Shown: piece after piece, positions 37,055-48,785 of the stretch
How positions within the stretch are numbered: position 1 is the first letter of the stretch
How the letters are laid out: every line of letters begins with the position of its first letter
Position numbers and translations under genes: made by a program
Assembly (NCBI GenBank): GCA_021442155.1
Contig: CM038228.1
Location: 83,147,095 to 83,211,094, forward strand
Direction of reading: 5' to 3'
Source: Cymbidium sinense
Lineage: Eukaryota; Streptophyta; Magnoliopsida; Asparagales; Orchidaceae
Length of the DNA: 64,000 bases
The notes under the pieces: model-generated
What the model saw: only the letters and a program-made list of their open reading frames with translations
What the model was told of the DNA's origin: nothing
Databases searched by the model: none

Positions 37055-37161
37055 GAAGTCGATTTGAATTTGAAGTCGATTTGACTTTGAAGTTGATTTG
37101 AATTTGAAGTTGATTTGAATTTGAAGTTAATTTGATTTTGAAGTTGATTTGAATTTGAAGT
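37055..37161. repeat. 17-bp minisatellite, six units
   Basis: Six consecutive 17-base units of the form GAAGT(C/T)GATTTGAATTT carry few changes. Copies A and C lack a comparable array at this position, so this is a local expansion in B. Confidence 0.9.
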
Positions 37162-37392
37162 TTGACTTAAAAAAAGGAAGGGATTTGGTTCAAGCTATAG
37201 GGTATACAAGTTTACCTAACAGCCCTAAGGCATGACCTATTCATATGGCTAACTCTTCTAAGTCTTTAGGGTTAGGTTAAGTGTTCACCTAATCGCTAGA
37301 AGTGTCTTAAGACTAAGGAACTCTTAATGTCTAGAGGATTCCTATGTCTAAGATGTAGGAGTTGAGTGCTCAAACCAAAAGTGAGGTCAACA

Positions 37393-38598
37393 AAGGGTGC
37401 CCAATAGATGTGGTGTGACTGACAAGGCATACCGCACGTGTTGGTGTTGACCGAGATGATCAACAATGCCGGACGATCATAAGCACTAACAGAAATGATC
37501 TACTCCCAACCCAAGGTGTAGAAGAAATCAAGAGCTTAGTGTAATGTGACTCTACTCATGTCAAAGACATAAGAGAGTGAAGGAGGAATCCACTAGGGAT
37601 TAAATATGTGAACCCTTCCCTAGGGAAGTAGGTTCAAGTCATCCACTCGGTGATGAAAGGTTTGATTTGATTTGCATCTCACTCGAGAGAAATTTGATTT
37701 GATTTGTTGATTTATGGTTTGGTGCTCCACTAGGGATGAAAATGTGAACTCTCCATTAAGGGAGCAAGTTCAAGTCATCCATTGTTGAGGGATGAGAATT
37801 CGGGATTCGCTTGGGGATAAAAATGTGAACTCTCTGCTAGGGGAGCAAGTTCAAGCTGGATTGAATTGGTTCCACCGGGGGAACTGGAAAGATTTGCATC
37901 TCACTGAGGAGAAGTTGATTGATTTGATTTATTCAATTTGACTCCACTATGGAGGTTGATTGGATTTGTTTTGTTTGTTTAATTGGACTCCAATGGGGAG
38001 GAGGGTTGATTTTGTTTCAAATTTTAAATTTCTGGATTTTGAGATCGATCCTATTAGTTTGCGATGGATCACACTGAGTAGGGGCCATGTTGGCCTTGGC
38101 CTAGCTCAGATTTACCAATCCTATGGGGTAGTCTACCAACTATATGGTAAGACTATCCAACCAAAGGGATTGCCTTTCGGTGTGCAGTAACTGTACTAGG
38201 AAGAAAGTGTAGTAGACTTATATCCTCCAAAGTAGACATCAGTTGCTGGGGTGATCTGTTGGTGAGGGAACGGATTGAACCCAACCTTGGGCTTACTACT
38301 GAGTGAATGTCACTGGCGGACTTAAATTAGCTCAAAGATAGTCAAAATTAATTTCATTTTTAATTATTTTTGATGGATCCCAATGGTTTGTGATGGAGTG
38401 CACTGAGTAGGGGCCATGCTGGCCTTGGTCTACATTCAGATTTATCAATCCAAAGGGGTAGTCTACCAACCACATAGTAGGACTATCCAACTGTGGAAAA
38501 AATTTTAATATATATCTCCGCCTTCATCTATCCCCCTTCTCTTTTTAGGGAAAAGAAAGATAAATGAAAAACAGAAATATATATAAAATTTGCCTTGT
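37393..38598 (-). repeat. Repeat-rich 3' UTR segment between copies B and C
   Basis: About 1.2 kb holds at least two kinds of degenerate tandem repeat. One (near 37590, 37735 and 37815) shares AATGTGAACTCTCC, GGGAGCAAGTTCAAGTCATCC. The other (near 38040 and 38380) shares GATCGATCC, TTTGCGATGGATCACACTGA, GTAGGGGCCATG. The second kind also occurs to the right of copy C, where it adjoins integrase. Variable tandem repeats in the 3' UTR are a known feature of Tat/Ogre elements. There is no gene, and the ORF at 37960-38190 lies inside the repeats. Confidence 0.65.
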
Positions 38599-41500
38599 TG
38601 GGACTCCACGCAGATCCCTAGATGTTCTTATTAGGGTGATCGAGTACGGTATTGAGGAAAGGTGTACTATCTCGAGAGATAGAAGTCACCACCCTACAAT
38701 GGACCTAATCACCTCAATAAGGACTCCTAAGAACTATGGGTCTTCGAAATGTACCAAAGATTCTTCCCCTACTTTACATGAAAAAATAAAGCAGGGCTTA
38801 TTTTAAATTGGATCCATTAAGTTTTCTGCAGGGGCAAGCCCTCATAGTTAATTACATTCTAAGGAACATGATTCCTTATGAATACTCTTGATTAAGGTAA
38901 ATGATCGTTGTCTCCAAAGATTTCGAAAGGTAGGACGATTAATCGATTGGTTTATTTTTAGAAAGTCAAATGGGATAAATCAAGAAGAGCAAGTTCTTAT
39001 CGAAGACAAGTGAAAGCAAGTAGTGCTTAAGATACTAGGAAGCCTAGTAAGCATCCCAAACTACCCTATGGTTGGGCTTATACATTTTGAAATTGAATTA
39101 ATTTGTTTGAGTTGAATTTTATTAGAATGCTAGGGCATACAATTTCATAATACAAGGTTATAGAAATGCCTAAGAGGTGAGGATTTATGCTCATAGTCCG
39201 CAAAGGGAAGTAGAAACCCCTGAACTTAAATCTAGGGAGCTTTGGCGAGGGCAAAAAGCACGGCCTAAATCTAAGGAAAAAATGGGTATTTGGTTTACCT
39301 CCACAAGAGAGGATAAATCATCTGACTGTTGGACTTACAACCGCGTAGGAGTGGTCGCCAACTAGCTCCTCCTACGATTTTAACATATGTAGGCAAGTCA
39401 AATGCTTTTGCAAGATTACTAAGATGTTGTTTATTTAGAAAGAGACTAAGTCCTTAAACACACTCCCTAAGAGACTATATCATGTAGGGCATGCTTTAAT
39501 GACTTAAATCTAATGCAAATTTTGTTACATTTTATTTTTAATTTGGATAATCAATTTGACACAAGTTTTAGGATTTATATGCCTAATGCATGAGAAATTA
39601 GATTATGGGCCAAAATCAACAAGATAAGGAGGTATGTTTTCACCATGGCTCTCACAGGTCAAGCCAAGTTCTCTGGAAAAGGTGGAAGCCCTCCAATCAA
39701 GAGTGAAATAATATGCTTTTTATGCATGATGTTAGAAAAGTAAGACAACATCCACCTAAGGGGTTGCTAATTCTTTTATCTTGATTTATAACCTAAGCTT
39801 TAGGTAAGGTTATAAGTTGTTTAATTTTTTTTAGTTTGAATTGATTAGTTGGATAGAAAATTTATTTTCCTAAGAGCCTAATCGTCATCCAGGCCATACA
39901 TCAAAACAAGAAAGAAACTAGGAAAAGATGTCATCTTAATGCACAAATTAAACAAACATCAATCAATTTATAAAACTAGCGCAAAAGAATAAAAGACCAT
40001 TTGTGGTCGGGCTCCACCACATGAACCCAAAAAACAAATTGGGTAACTGAGCTCTACCCTTATACAACCCCGATTACAAATGAATTAATTACAATTAAGC
40101 GAGGAATTCATGTTATGGGGGTCTTCATTCTTCATTTCTTCTTTCTTCTTTTGGTTGGTTAGAATATGGTTGCTCCAAAGGCTTCACATGGTACATAAGA
40201 CATGATCTTATGACCAATGCTCATCCTAATCCCCCATAACAATCATTCCAAAATCTTAATTGCAAAAGTATATGAAAATGGGAAAAAGGAAATCTAACTA
40301 ACACCTGCAAAATAGAGATTAACCAAACAAACTATACAATCCCAACCATGTATATATATAAATTGGACTTTGCACCCCACACATGGGTAACCAAGTCCAG
40401 CCTATTTTTGATTATGCTTAGGGGTATAAGCACCTGCACATCAAAAGTAATTATATTTTTATTACAGCGCCCCTTAAGCACAATCTCCTGTAGAAGATAA
40501 TGGTTAGACTAAGATCACCCTACCATTCAGTCTACGCATATGCACCATAACATCCAGACTAAAACAAAATATCACAAAATAAAATCAAACATCAAACCAT
40601 GCACTTCCCTAACCTAAAGCTAGAAATGGTGACTTAGCCTAATGTGTGTGCTATTTGAGGTTTGTGTGGTATGCTTAGCTAGGCTTTAAGGTTGAAGTTT
40701 TCTATGTATGAAAATGTTTAACTTAGAGGGTTTATTTCATGTAAGTGATTTAGTTACTTTGGTTGATTTTATTTTGTATTTTGATTTGGTTTAAGTGAGT
40801 CCTATTATTAATTACTAAGTTGTAAAGAGAGGAAAAGAGAAGATAACTTCTCTTTCCTCACTGCCTTAAGTAAGTAGATTTATATTTGATTTTTTGTTTA
40901 GTGAATATTTTATTATGTATTTTAGTTAATTCTAAGTTTAGTTTTTCCCTAAACAAACCTATTCAAAAAGAAAGGCATTTTAAGATATGGTAAAGTGAAA
41001 TACTATCACAAAATACACATCACTTCATTTCATTTCTAACATGTGTAACATGCATATGGATGAATCCTAAGCATATCTATACATGCAAATGAAAATGTTT
41101 AGCACACTTTAATGATGAATGCTAAGAGAATTTGTTTAAGAAATTTGAATGTTTTTATGATGCATGATTTTGTTAAGTAGAAAATGAGGGTTTTCTTTTA
41201 TCCATTCTTCATATGCACACATACATGTATGAAAGGCATAAGTGAGTATGGTGCCATTGTTAGCACCAGGGGTGTAAGGTACAAGACCAACTTAGGGCTA
41301 CTTAAAGCCTTGCAACCCCGGGATTGTCCAAACTAATATACCACTTTCTTTAAATACACGTGTATGTACAAAAGAAATGAATGGAAAAAGAAAGATGCAA
41401 AAGTTTATGTATGTTTGTTTGATTTGTTTATGCAATTTATGTGTAAGTGTGGATGTCCTTATTAAGTAATAACATAGGAATGAATAGGAATGGACTTAAT

Positions 41501-44500
41501 CAAGTGTTGTGTTCTTTTCAAATGAACTATACACTTTGCCAAATCCTATTCAAAACTATGCTAAAAGAAAAGAGAAGGAAAGCCACACTATGCACATCTT
41601 TATATTTTTACTCACATGCAAGCTCATAAATAATTATAAGTAGAATACCTTTCAGTTTTTATGTTTGATTTGTAAGCTTTGAAAGTAATTTTGGATTTAA
41701 TAGTGATAATAGTCATTCATATTCTTACTTTACCCAAAACATGCAATTTGACATAAAGGAAACATTTCATTTTTAATTTGATTTTTAAAAAGCATGAATG
41801 CATTTTTTTCATATGGCATACACATTTAGCATGCTAGGAAAGAAATGAAGTGATGAAAGTAATGTAAATTCATCCACCATAATTAATTCCTAAAGACAAT
41901 CCTATGAATAAGATTATTTAAAGTAAATCAAATTTATTTTAAGGAGAGTTTAGATTTTATTTGAGTTTGATTTCAATTTGAGAAATGTGAGATGAGTTTG
42001 CTGGTCCTAACCCATTCCCCCATGTGTGAGTTGTTTAAGTTCAATTTTTAGGTGATTAGATTAATTTTATGCTTTGGTTAGGTTAAGGTATGAATTAAGT
42101 GTGTTAAATACCTCTTTCCTACACCACTTTAACATATTTAATCACAAAATTATGAGCTAATGTATGAAATAAAATCATACAAGGAATTTAAATTAGCAAT
42201 GCACTTAGGAAATAAAGAGCCTAATGCAATTGGCTCATAATTAGTGATTAATTAAGTTAAAGGGTTTAATTTAAGTATTTTCATAACCCTTCCCACACAT
42301 GTGGGTTGGTTTTCGATTTCCTTAAGCTACTTAGATTATTGAACACCTAAACACCTACCCAAGATGAATTGATTAAGTTCTAGAATGTTTTGAAAATTTT
42401 ATAAAGTTAATTAAGTAGGTGATTAGTGGGTTAGCTCTTAATTAAGTAGGTGATTAGTGGGTTAACCCTTAATTAAGTTTGGATTAAGGAAGGAAAGGGG
42501 TTTAGGGAATGGCTTAGGGAAAATTCCCCAAATCCATTCCAAAAACCTCTTCTTCACTTAAGCAAGGCTTAATTAACTTAAAAAGGGGGTAAACCACTGT
42601 TCACATGCTTAATTACCCTTAATTACATAAAGAGGGTGATTAAGGATTCATTACATGATTTCCCTAATTAATTCATCAATAAATCCAAAGAAAATTAGGA
42701 GAGGCAGAGGTGATCCCACTAAATATACCAGAGAAATTTGAAATGAATTAATGAAATAATTAAGGAGTAATTAGGGTTATTAAATTTTCATTAAAACCTT
42801 AATTGAGGAAAATATACTATTCAAAATCCATTGGAACATTTTTAGATTATTCTCCTAAGAAATATCTCTACAATGCATTTTACCTTGTATTTTTATGATT
42901 TTCTAGAATTTGTTATGTTATTTTGAAGTTTTCATGATTATCCATTAATTCAATAGCCTAATTAAGTGGCTAATCCCATCGGCGCCACATGGAGGCTGAC
43001 GCAGTGCACGCTTTCCACATGGTACAATGGGAATGGTCACTTAAGTTGTCACATCGGAGTGCCGCATCAGTAGCGACACTATGCGCTTTCTCCTCACCCG
43101 TCTGATCAAGGATCGAACTGCTAAGATCAAGCTTGCGGTTCTTATGAGATTAAATCAGGGATCTTACACATCTTGATCATGGCCGTCCATCCAAAATGCG
43201 CGGATGGACAGCCCATGATCCATCCCTGAGCTCACTTGCGGGAGATGGTCACCGTCCATCTTCCATGGCATGATTCAAGCTCGATTGAGCTCAGATTGAG
43301 CTCAAACTCAACCCACACCATCATCATGCAAGGGAGAAGACATCCAATAACTAGTTTTACTTGAGATGGAAATCCACTTCACAAAAGACCACACACTCTC
43401 TATTCTAGGCTCAGTTTTGATCCATACCTCGCTAGAGGCTATCACCGGGGCTCAAATTCATCGATGTAGCTTCATCTAGTGGAGATGAAGCTTGAAAGTT
43501 TCAAGCCTTGGGATTGATTAGATCTCTTTATGGACCAAGCTCTTCTTCAATTGAGTTCGACCTTTGTCTAGCTCCCCTGTCCTCTGCCTTGAGAACTTAG
43601 ATTAAGCTTTAGGCAAGTTTGATTGAGTCCTCTGAAGAAGCGTGTAAGAGGAATTGGTTTGATTTTGTGTGTTGAGTAAGTTGGAAAAATGGTGGAGCTC
43701 CCCTATTTTCAGCTTGAAGAAATCGAGAAATGGACAATTGGAAATGGGCCGAGGAAGCTTGGAGGAGCTCTAGGATGCTTGCTTTGAGTTCTCTTATCTC
43801 AATCGAGTGTGTGTGTTTTGGATTCAAGTGGAATCAGGGGGAGTATATCTCCCCCTAGGTGAATCAGATGGCGGAGCAAGGCTTTGCCATTTTGATCCAA
43901 TTCACCTCCTTGAGTGGGTTGGTTAGGCCATTTAGGGCAGCATGGAATTCAGTTTGGCCAGAGAGAGGTAGTGGAGGAGTGCCATGTGCTTGAAATGGGT
44001 GGAGGAATAATTCCCATGTGTCCATATCAAGTAAGGTGGTCAGTTTGACCATTGGGTTGGGTTAGGCTGACCCAAACCCAATGGGTCATGTGCACCATCC
44101 TCATCATTGACCATTTGGTCCACTAAGAGGATATCAAGTGTCCATGAAAAGGAATTGACCAAATTCTAAGTAGTTTTGATTTTAGGTTACCCTATGGCCT
44201 AGGGGTAAAATGGTCATTTAGCTTAGATTTCTTTTTGAATATGTTTAGTATGATTGAAAAATTGGTTGGGCTAAGTTTCAATGAATTTGGTGTTGGTTTG
44301 GTATGATTTGGTTCATGTTGACCCATTTAGGTCAAAATGGGTCAACTTGGGTCAAGTTAACCAATTAGTCAAATTGGGTCAAACCAAGGGTTGGGTCAAG
44401 GTCATATGATCATTTTAAATGTTTTGGCATCATTGGTTTGGTTCAATTTGATTTATATTTGGATTTGGTTCATTTGATTTCATTTAGGTCAAATGGGTCA

Positions 44501-45958
44501 AGTTGACAATTTGACCCATTTGACCTATTTGTCATGGGTTGGTTTATGTTTGGTTGATCATTTGAAATGGATTGGTATCTTTGTTTCCAATCAATTTGGT
44601 TTTTGATTTCAATTTGACCTTTTAGGTCAAGTTGGGTTCATGGTCAATTAGGCTAGGTTGGGTTTAGTTGGACAATTGAGGCTTTGGTCAAGTTCAACAA
44701 GTGATTTGGAATGAACTTGACCCATTAGTTTCAATCAATTTGGCTTAGATCAAGTTTTGACACATTTTGACATTTTAGGTCAAGTTGGATTAACTTGGGT
44801 CAAGTGGCCAATTGGGCTAGGTTTGGCTCAAATGATGACTTAGTCAAGTTCAAACATTGATCATGAATGAGTTTTGATCAATGGTTTCAATCAATTTGGC
44901 CTATGGTGGATTTTGGTTAGTTTAAGTTTCGAAGGTCAAGTGTTTGACTTAGTTTAATTTAATTTGATTTGATCATCTCTTGATAATTTTTCTCACAATG
45001 TGAAGCTTAGGTGGGTTTAATTCAATCCAATATGGGTAGGATTAGAATTTGGCTCAATAGGGGTACTTTAGGTCACTTTCGGTCAAGTGAGCCTAAGTAG
45101 GTCAATTGACTTGATTAAGGCTTGAATCAAGTTTGATTGAACTCACATATGTACTTATGATTGAAATAAAATCCATTTACAAGTTGTTTGATGTCAAACA
45201 AGTTTTGATTCATTTGACAATTTCAAGTTCAAAAAGGGTGAATTTGAGTTTGACTTGGGTTTGATTTTTTAATTTAGTTTTGGTTTGATGATTGGAGTTT
45301 GTGTTTATATTTGGATTCATGATTGAAGGATTGCTTGATTCATGAAGAAAAATCAAGGGTTTGGCTTGATTTGAAATTGATTTGGCTAAGTTCAAGAATT
45401 TGACTAGAAAGGCTTAGGTTGAATTTTGATTGAATTTGAGTTTGAGTTTTGAATTGATTTTTGGTTTGAATTTATATTTCATTTATATTTGTGAATATAA
45501 ATGAGAATATAAATGAGTTATTAGAAAATTTCTTGAATTTGAATTGATTTAGATTTGATTTGAGCTAAGTCCATAAGAGGGAATCAAAGGACTTAGGAAA
45601 TATTTTTAGAATTTGGAATTTCAATTATGGGTTTCAATCATTTGGAATTGATTTGAGTTTGAGAAAATCAATTAGAATTGATTTGAGCCTTGAGAAAATC
45701 AATCAAGTTGGAGTTGATTTAAGTTTGACTTGAAGGAAGGAAGTGGGGATTGGTTCAAGCTAAGGGATAAACAAATTTTCTTAACACCCCTACGACATGA
45801 CCTATTTCTATGGCTAACTCTTCTAAGTCTCTAGGGCTAGGTTGAGTGTCCACATAATCACTAGATGTGTCTTAAGACTAATGACCTCTAAAAGCTTAAA
45901 AGAAGTCATATGCTTAAGATGGAGGGGTTGAGAGTTCATCTTAAAAATGAGGTCAACA
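38599..45958 (-). mobile_element. 7.36-kb LTR copy C (3' LTR of a truncated Tat element)
   Basis: The copy starts TGGGACTCCACGCAGATCC and ends GAGGTCAACA, 7360 bases long, collinear with B. It is the best-anchored member of the family. Sense upstream of it, on the minus strand, are 2 kb of 3' UTR repeats and then the integrase C-terminus, so C is a genuine 3' LTR. A 38-bp direct duplication (TTAATTAAGTAGGTGATTAG...) lies near 42409-42470. No primer binding site is seen beside its left edge, so it does not look like the 5' LTR of a B-C pair. ORFs such as 43609-43827 show no coding signature. Confidence 0.78.
43836..43856. repeat. Near-palindrome AGGGGGAG-TATAT-CTCCCCCT in copy C
   Basis: This is identical to the palindrome at 35300-35320 in copy B, with perfect 8-bp arms around TATAT. 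Confidence 0.85.
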
Positions 45959-47959
45959 CCAACCAAAGGGGTGCCTTCAATTTGGAATGGTCAAGTTAAG
46001 AAGAAAGCATGAGCACTCACATCTTCCAAAATAAGGAACCACTTGTGTGATCAGTTGCTTGTGCAATAAATCAAACCCGACCTAGGGCTGGATATTGAGT
46101 GATTGCCGCTGGGGGACTTAAATCAGCTCAAAGATAGTCAAAATTAATTTCATTTTAAATTATTTTTGATCGATCCCATCGATTTGCGATGGACAACACT
46201 AAGTAGGGGCCATGCTTGACCTAACTTCAGATTTACCAATCCAAAGGGAGTAGCTTCCTGATCGAGGGATGAACTATCCAACCAAAGGGGTGCATTTATC
46301 TTTGCAGTGGTTAATTGAGGGAAAAAAGCATGGGGACTCACATCTTTCCTGAGTAAAAGACCACTGGGGCGACACATTAGTAAGGTAACATGTCAACCCG
46401 ATCTAGGGCTACTCGCCGGTTTGCGACAGTCATGCTAGAAAGAATACGTAGTAGAATTATAACTTTCAAAGTGAATGACCGCCGGAAACTGCTGAAAAAA
46501 TAGATTGAACCCACCTGGGCACTATGGAGAGAGTCAACAGGGACTTTATCTCAACTCAAGCGTGAGATATAGGGAGTTCTCGACGCCTAAAGGTAGAATG
46601 TCTACTTTGGAAAGGGGCTACTGAATGCTTGAATTCCTAATCCACAAATGAATAGATTTATTTGTTATTTTGATTGTTTATCGTGGACCCTGTTAATTTG
46701 CGAGGGATCATACTGAGAAGGTGCTCATATCAGCCTAGACCTATCTCGATGAGAACTAAATCAAGATCCGCAAATCCTCCAACCACAGGAGTGGCTACTA
46801 GAAAATGGGGACTATCCAATCTAAAAGTAACCTGGGTAGTGTCTAAATGGGGTCGCAAAGGATGTGATCCAAATAGAGTGCCCACAGGGGAAGGGGCCAC
46901 TAAGGCCTTTATCCAAAATCTTGAATAAGATAATATCTATAGGTATGGCCAACTCAAGGACAAAGCACGAGGATTCACATCTGTTAAGAGTGTTGTATCA
47001 ACCGAGTGAGTCGCTATCAACATAGCGAACATCAACCAACTCAAGGTGCCCATCAGTTTGCAACAATCATCCTAGGAAAAAAGCTTCACGACTCACATCC
47101 TCCTACAGAATTTATTATCGGGATAGTTTGTCTTCGGCTCGATAAGTGCTATCCGACTTAGGGCGACTACTAAGTGAATGCCACTGGGGGACTAATAACA
47201 ACTCAAAAGTAGTCAAGAGGAAAGGAGCCACTAGGGGACTTATCCTAAATCTCAGATATACTCAACCTAGTCAGATCATGATGGCTAGTCCAAGAAGAAA
47301 GCATGTAGGCTTACATCTTCTTAATCAAAGTCAATTATAAGGTAGTTCCTGGTCGGGCAAGAAGCCTACCAAACTAATGCCATATTTGGTTAAGTCAGGA
47401 AGAAAGCACGAGGACTTAAATTCGCTGGACAAGTGACCACTGGGGTGACATACTAACAATGTAGCATGTTAGCCCGACCTAGAGCAGCTAATGAGTGAGT
47501 GTCACAGGGGCTTGCTCCCACATCAACATAGCCCGAGACAAAATATTTGTGTTTATTTTTGTTTATGTTTGTGTTAGAAAGAATATGATGCCTCTCAGGT
47601 TCTCTTTCACCTATCCTAAAACATGATGGGGAATTGATGAAATGGTGCCATGAATGGTAGTTGTAATCCCACAAAGAAAGGATGTCACTTGGGTTCTCTT
47701 ACACCTAACTTAGCTATGTTAGTCGAAATAGGATGCCTCTTGGGTTCTCTCACACCTATTCTAGTAGCGGGAATTGTGTTTGATTTGTGTTCGTGTTGTG
47801 AAAGAGGGATATGATGCATCTTGGGTTCTCTTATACCTACCCTAAACATGTCGTGACGGATTCGTAAAATAAGCGAACAACGCTTCAAATGAACAGAAGA
47901 TTTTGATGAATTGGAATGAAATTTTATTCTTTTGATGATAATTATTTTCAAACATAATT
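45959..47959 (-). repeat. Hypervariable 3' UTR of a Tat-type element
   Basis: Two kilobases between the integrase stop and LTR C hold degenerate units. One shares TTGCGATGGA..ACACT(A/G)AGTAGGGGCC (about 46165 and 46675). Another shares GACCTAGGGC..CT, GAGTGA(A/T)TG(C/T)C, GCTGGGGGAC (about 46085, 47155 and 47475). A third shares AAGAAAGCA(C/T)G.G.ACT.ACATC. A fourth class is the minisatellite at about 47585-47850. The first class is shared with the segment between B and C. No coding sequence was recognised; the short ORFs are chance frames through repeats. Confidence 0.7.
47585..47850. repeat. GATGCCTCTTGGGTTCTCT minisatellite-like units
   Basis: Four dispersed units near 47586, 47680, 47730 and 47811 share GATGCNTCTTGGGTTCTCTT, ACACCTA.CCTA. 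Spacing is irregular (about 50-95 bases). They lie directly downstream of the integrase stop in element sense. Confidence 0.75.
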
Positions 47960-48227
47960 TTATGGGTAATATTTATTCAAGTAGAGCCCATTAATTGGAA
48001 GCATCGGGTATTCCCCTTTATAATCAATAAGCTGATAAGATCCTCCTTGGTAGGCCTTTTTCTATAACAAAAGGGCCTTCCCAAGTGGGTTCAAACTTGC
48101 CTCCCATCTTTTGACGGGCAATAATTGGTCTCCTTAGAATTAAAATAAGCTCTCATACTTGAAAAGCTCTAAGGCAGACCAGCTTGTTGTGAGCTTGAAT
48201 CATCTTGGCTTTGTACAACTCGAGGTA
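47960..48227 (-). pseudogene. Integrase C-terminus of a Tat-type gypsy element
   Basis: The minus-strand reading gives LYKAKMIQAHNKLV, then RAFQV(stop)ELILILRRP, then GGKFEPTWEGPFVIEK, and after a one-base frameshift near 48055, AYQGGSYQLIDYKGEYPML and PINGLYLNKYYP, followed by a stop codon at 47960-47962. The KF.P.WEGP...A..GG.Y.L.D pattern with a terminal PIN...L.KYY is that of Tat/Athila-group integrases. In an intact element this domain helps insert the cDNA. Here only the last 85-90 codons remain. The sequence breaks off at about 48228, where unrelated LTR-like sequence begins. It sets the minus-strand orientation of LTR C and its UTR. Confidence 0.85.
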
Positions 48228-48785
48228 TAAGTAGAGAGAGAAAAAGGGAGATTCGGTATAATTTAGAGAGAAAAGTTATCAAAGCTTTTAAAGTAGAGAA
48301 TTTAAAGTACCATGAACTTTGTGTGTCAAGCCTCCCCTTGAACTCTTATTTATAACTTGAGCTAGGAGTTTTGGCGCTACATGAAAAAACTAGAAAATGA
48401 TGAACATATATTATAAGATTGCATTACAATTACAAAATGCATGTAGTCATATATATGAGGAAAGAATCTTCATCTTTGGTTGAAAATCGCATCTATTTAT
48501 ATGATTTTAGTTAGCTCAAGTCACCATCTTACTGGACAATGTTGCCAGCTTGTTGGGTGAAGATGCCTTACTTGGTTAAGTTAAATTATTTGTTCATTGG
48601 ATGAAGTTGTTGACTTGTTAGATAAAATAGTTGCCTTAAGTGAAATCGGAGTTGTTGACTTGCTAGGTGAAGTTGTCAGCTTGCCCAGGTGAATTTGCTA
48701 TGAGTTTGTCATGATTGTAGCGATCTCATCTACTTGATTCTGATTGGTTGCTATGGATTGAACTGTCATATTTAATATATCCAAT
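48228..48785 (-). other. LTR-like fragment next to the integrase remnant
   Basis: There is no gene. On the minus strand a TATA-like TTATAAATA lies at about 48349-48357, followed in sense by CAAGGGGAGGCTTGAC and a purine/pyrimidine-rich stretch (about 48226-48300). This arrangement is common in LTR promoters and R regions. I cannot find its boundaries or a partner LTR. GTTG.CTTG.TGGGTGAA-type short repeats occur near 48540-48690. Confidence 0.35.

Larger units (their letters stand above)
30028..37392 (-). mobile_element. 7.36-kb LTR copy B
   Basis: The copy starts TGGGACACCACGTAGATCC and ends GAGGTCAACA, 7365 bases long. It is collinear with C from end to end. Landmarks include the ATCCAGCTAAGGGGTTGC block near 31170, the TAAGCACAATCCCCTGCAG block near 31934, the GC-rich block at 34390-34700, a near-palindrome at 35300-35320, the GGTCAA/TTGACC-rich stretch 35600-36300, and a 17-bp minisatellite near 37055. 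The orientation is inferred from copy C. Its right edge passes into repeat-rich sequence like that next to C, so B is best read as a 3' LTR with part of its 3' UTR. ORFs within it (for example 35203-35475) have no coding signature. Confidence 0.75.

Noticed and set aside
37393..38598. B and C as the LTR pair of a single short element with a 1.2-kb interior
   Set aside because: No primer binding site lies beside C's left edge, both LTRs are followed by the same kind of 3' UTR repeats, and no matching 5-bp duplication was found at 30023-30027 / 45959-45963.
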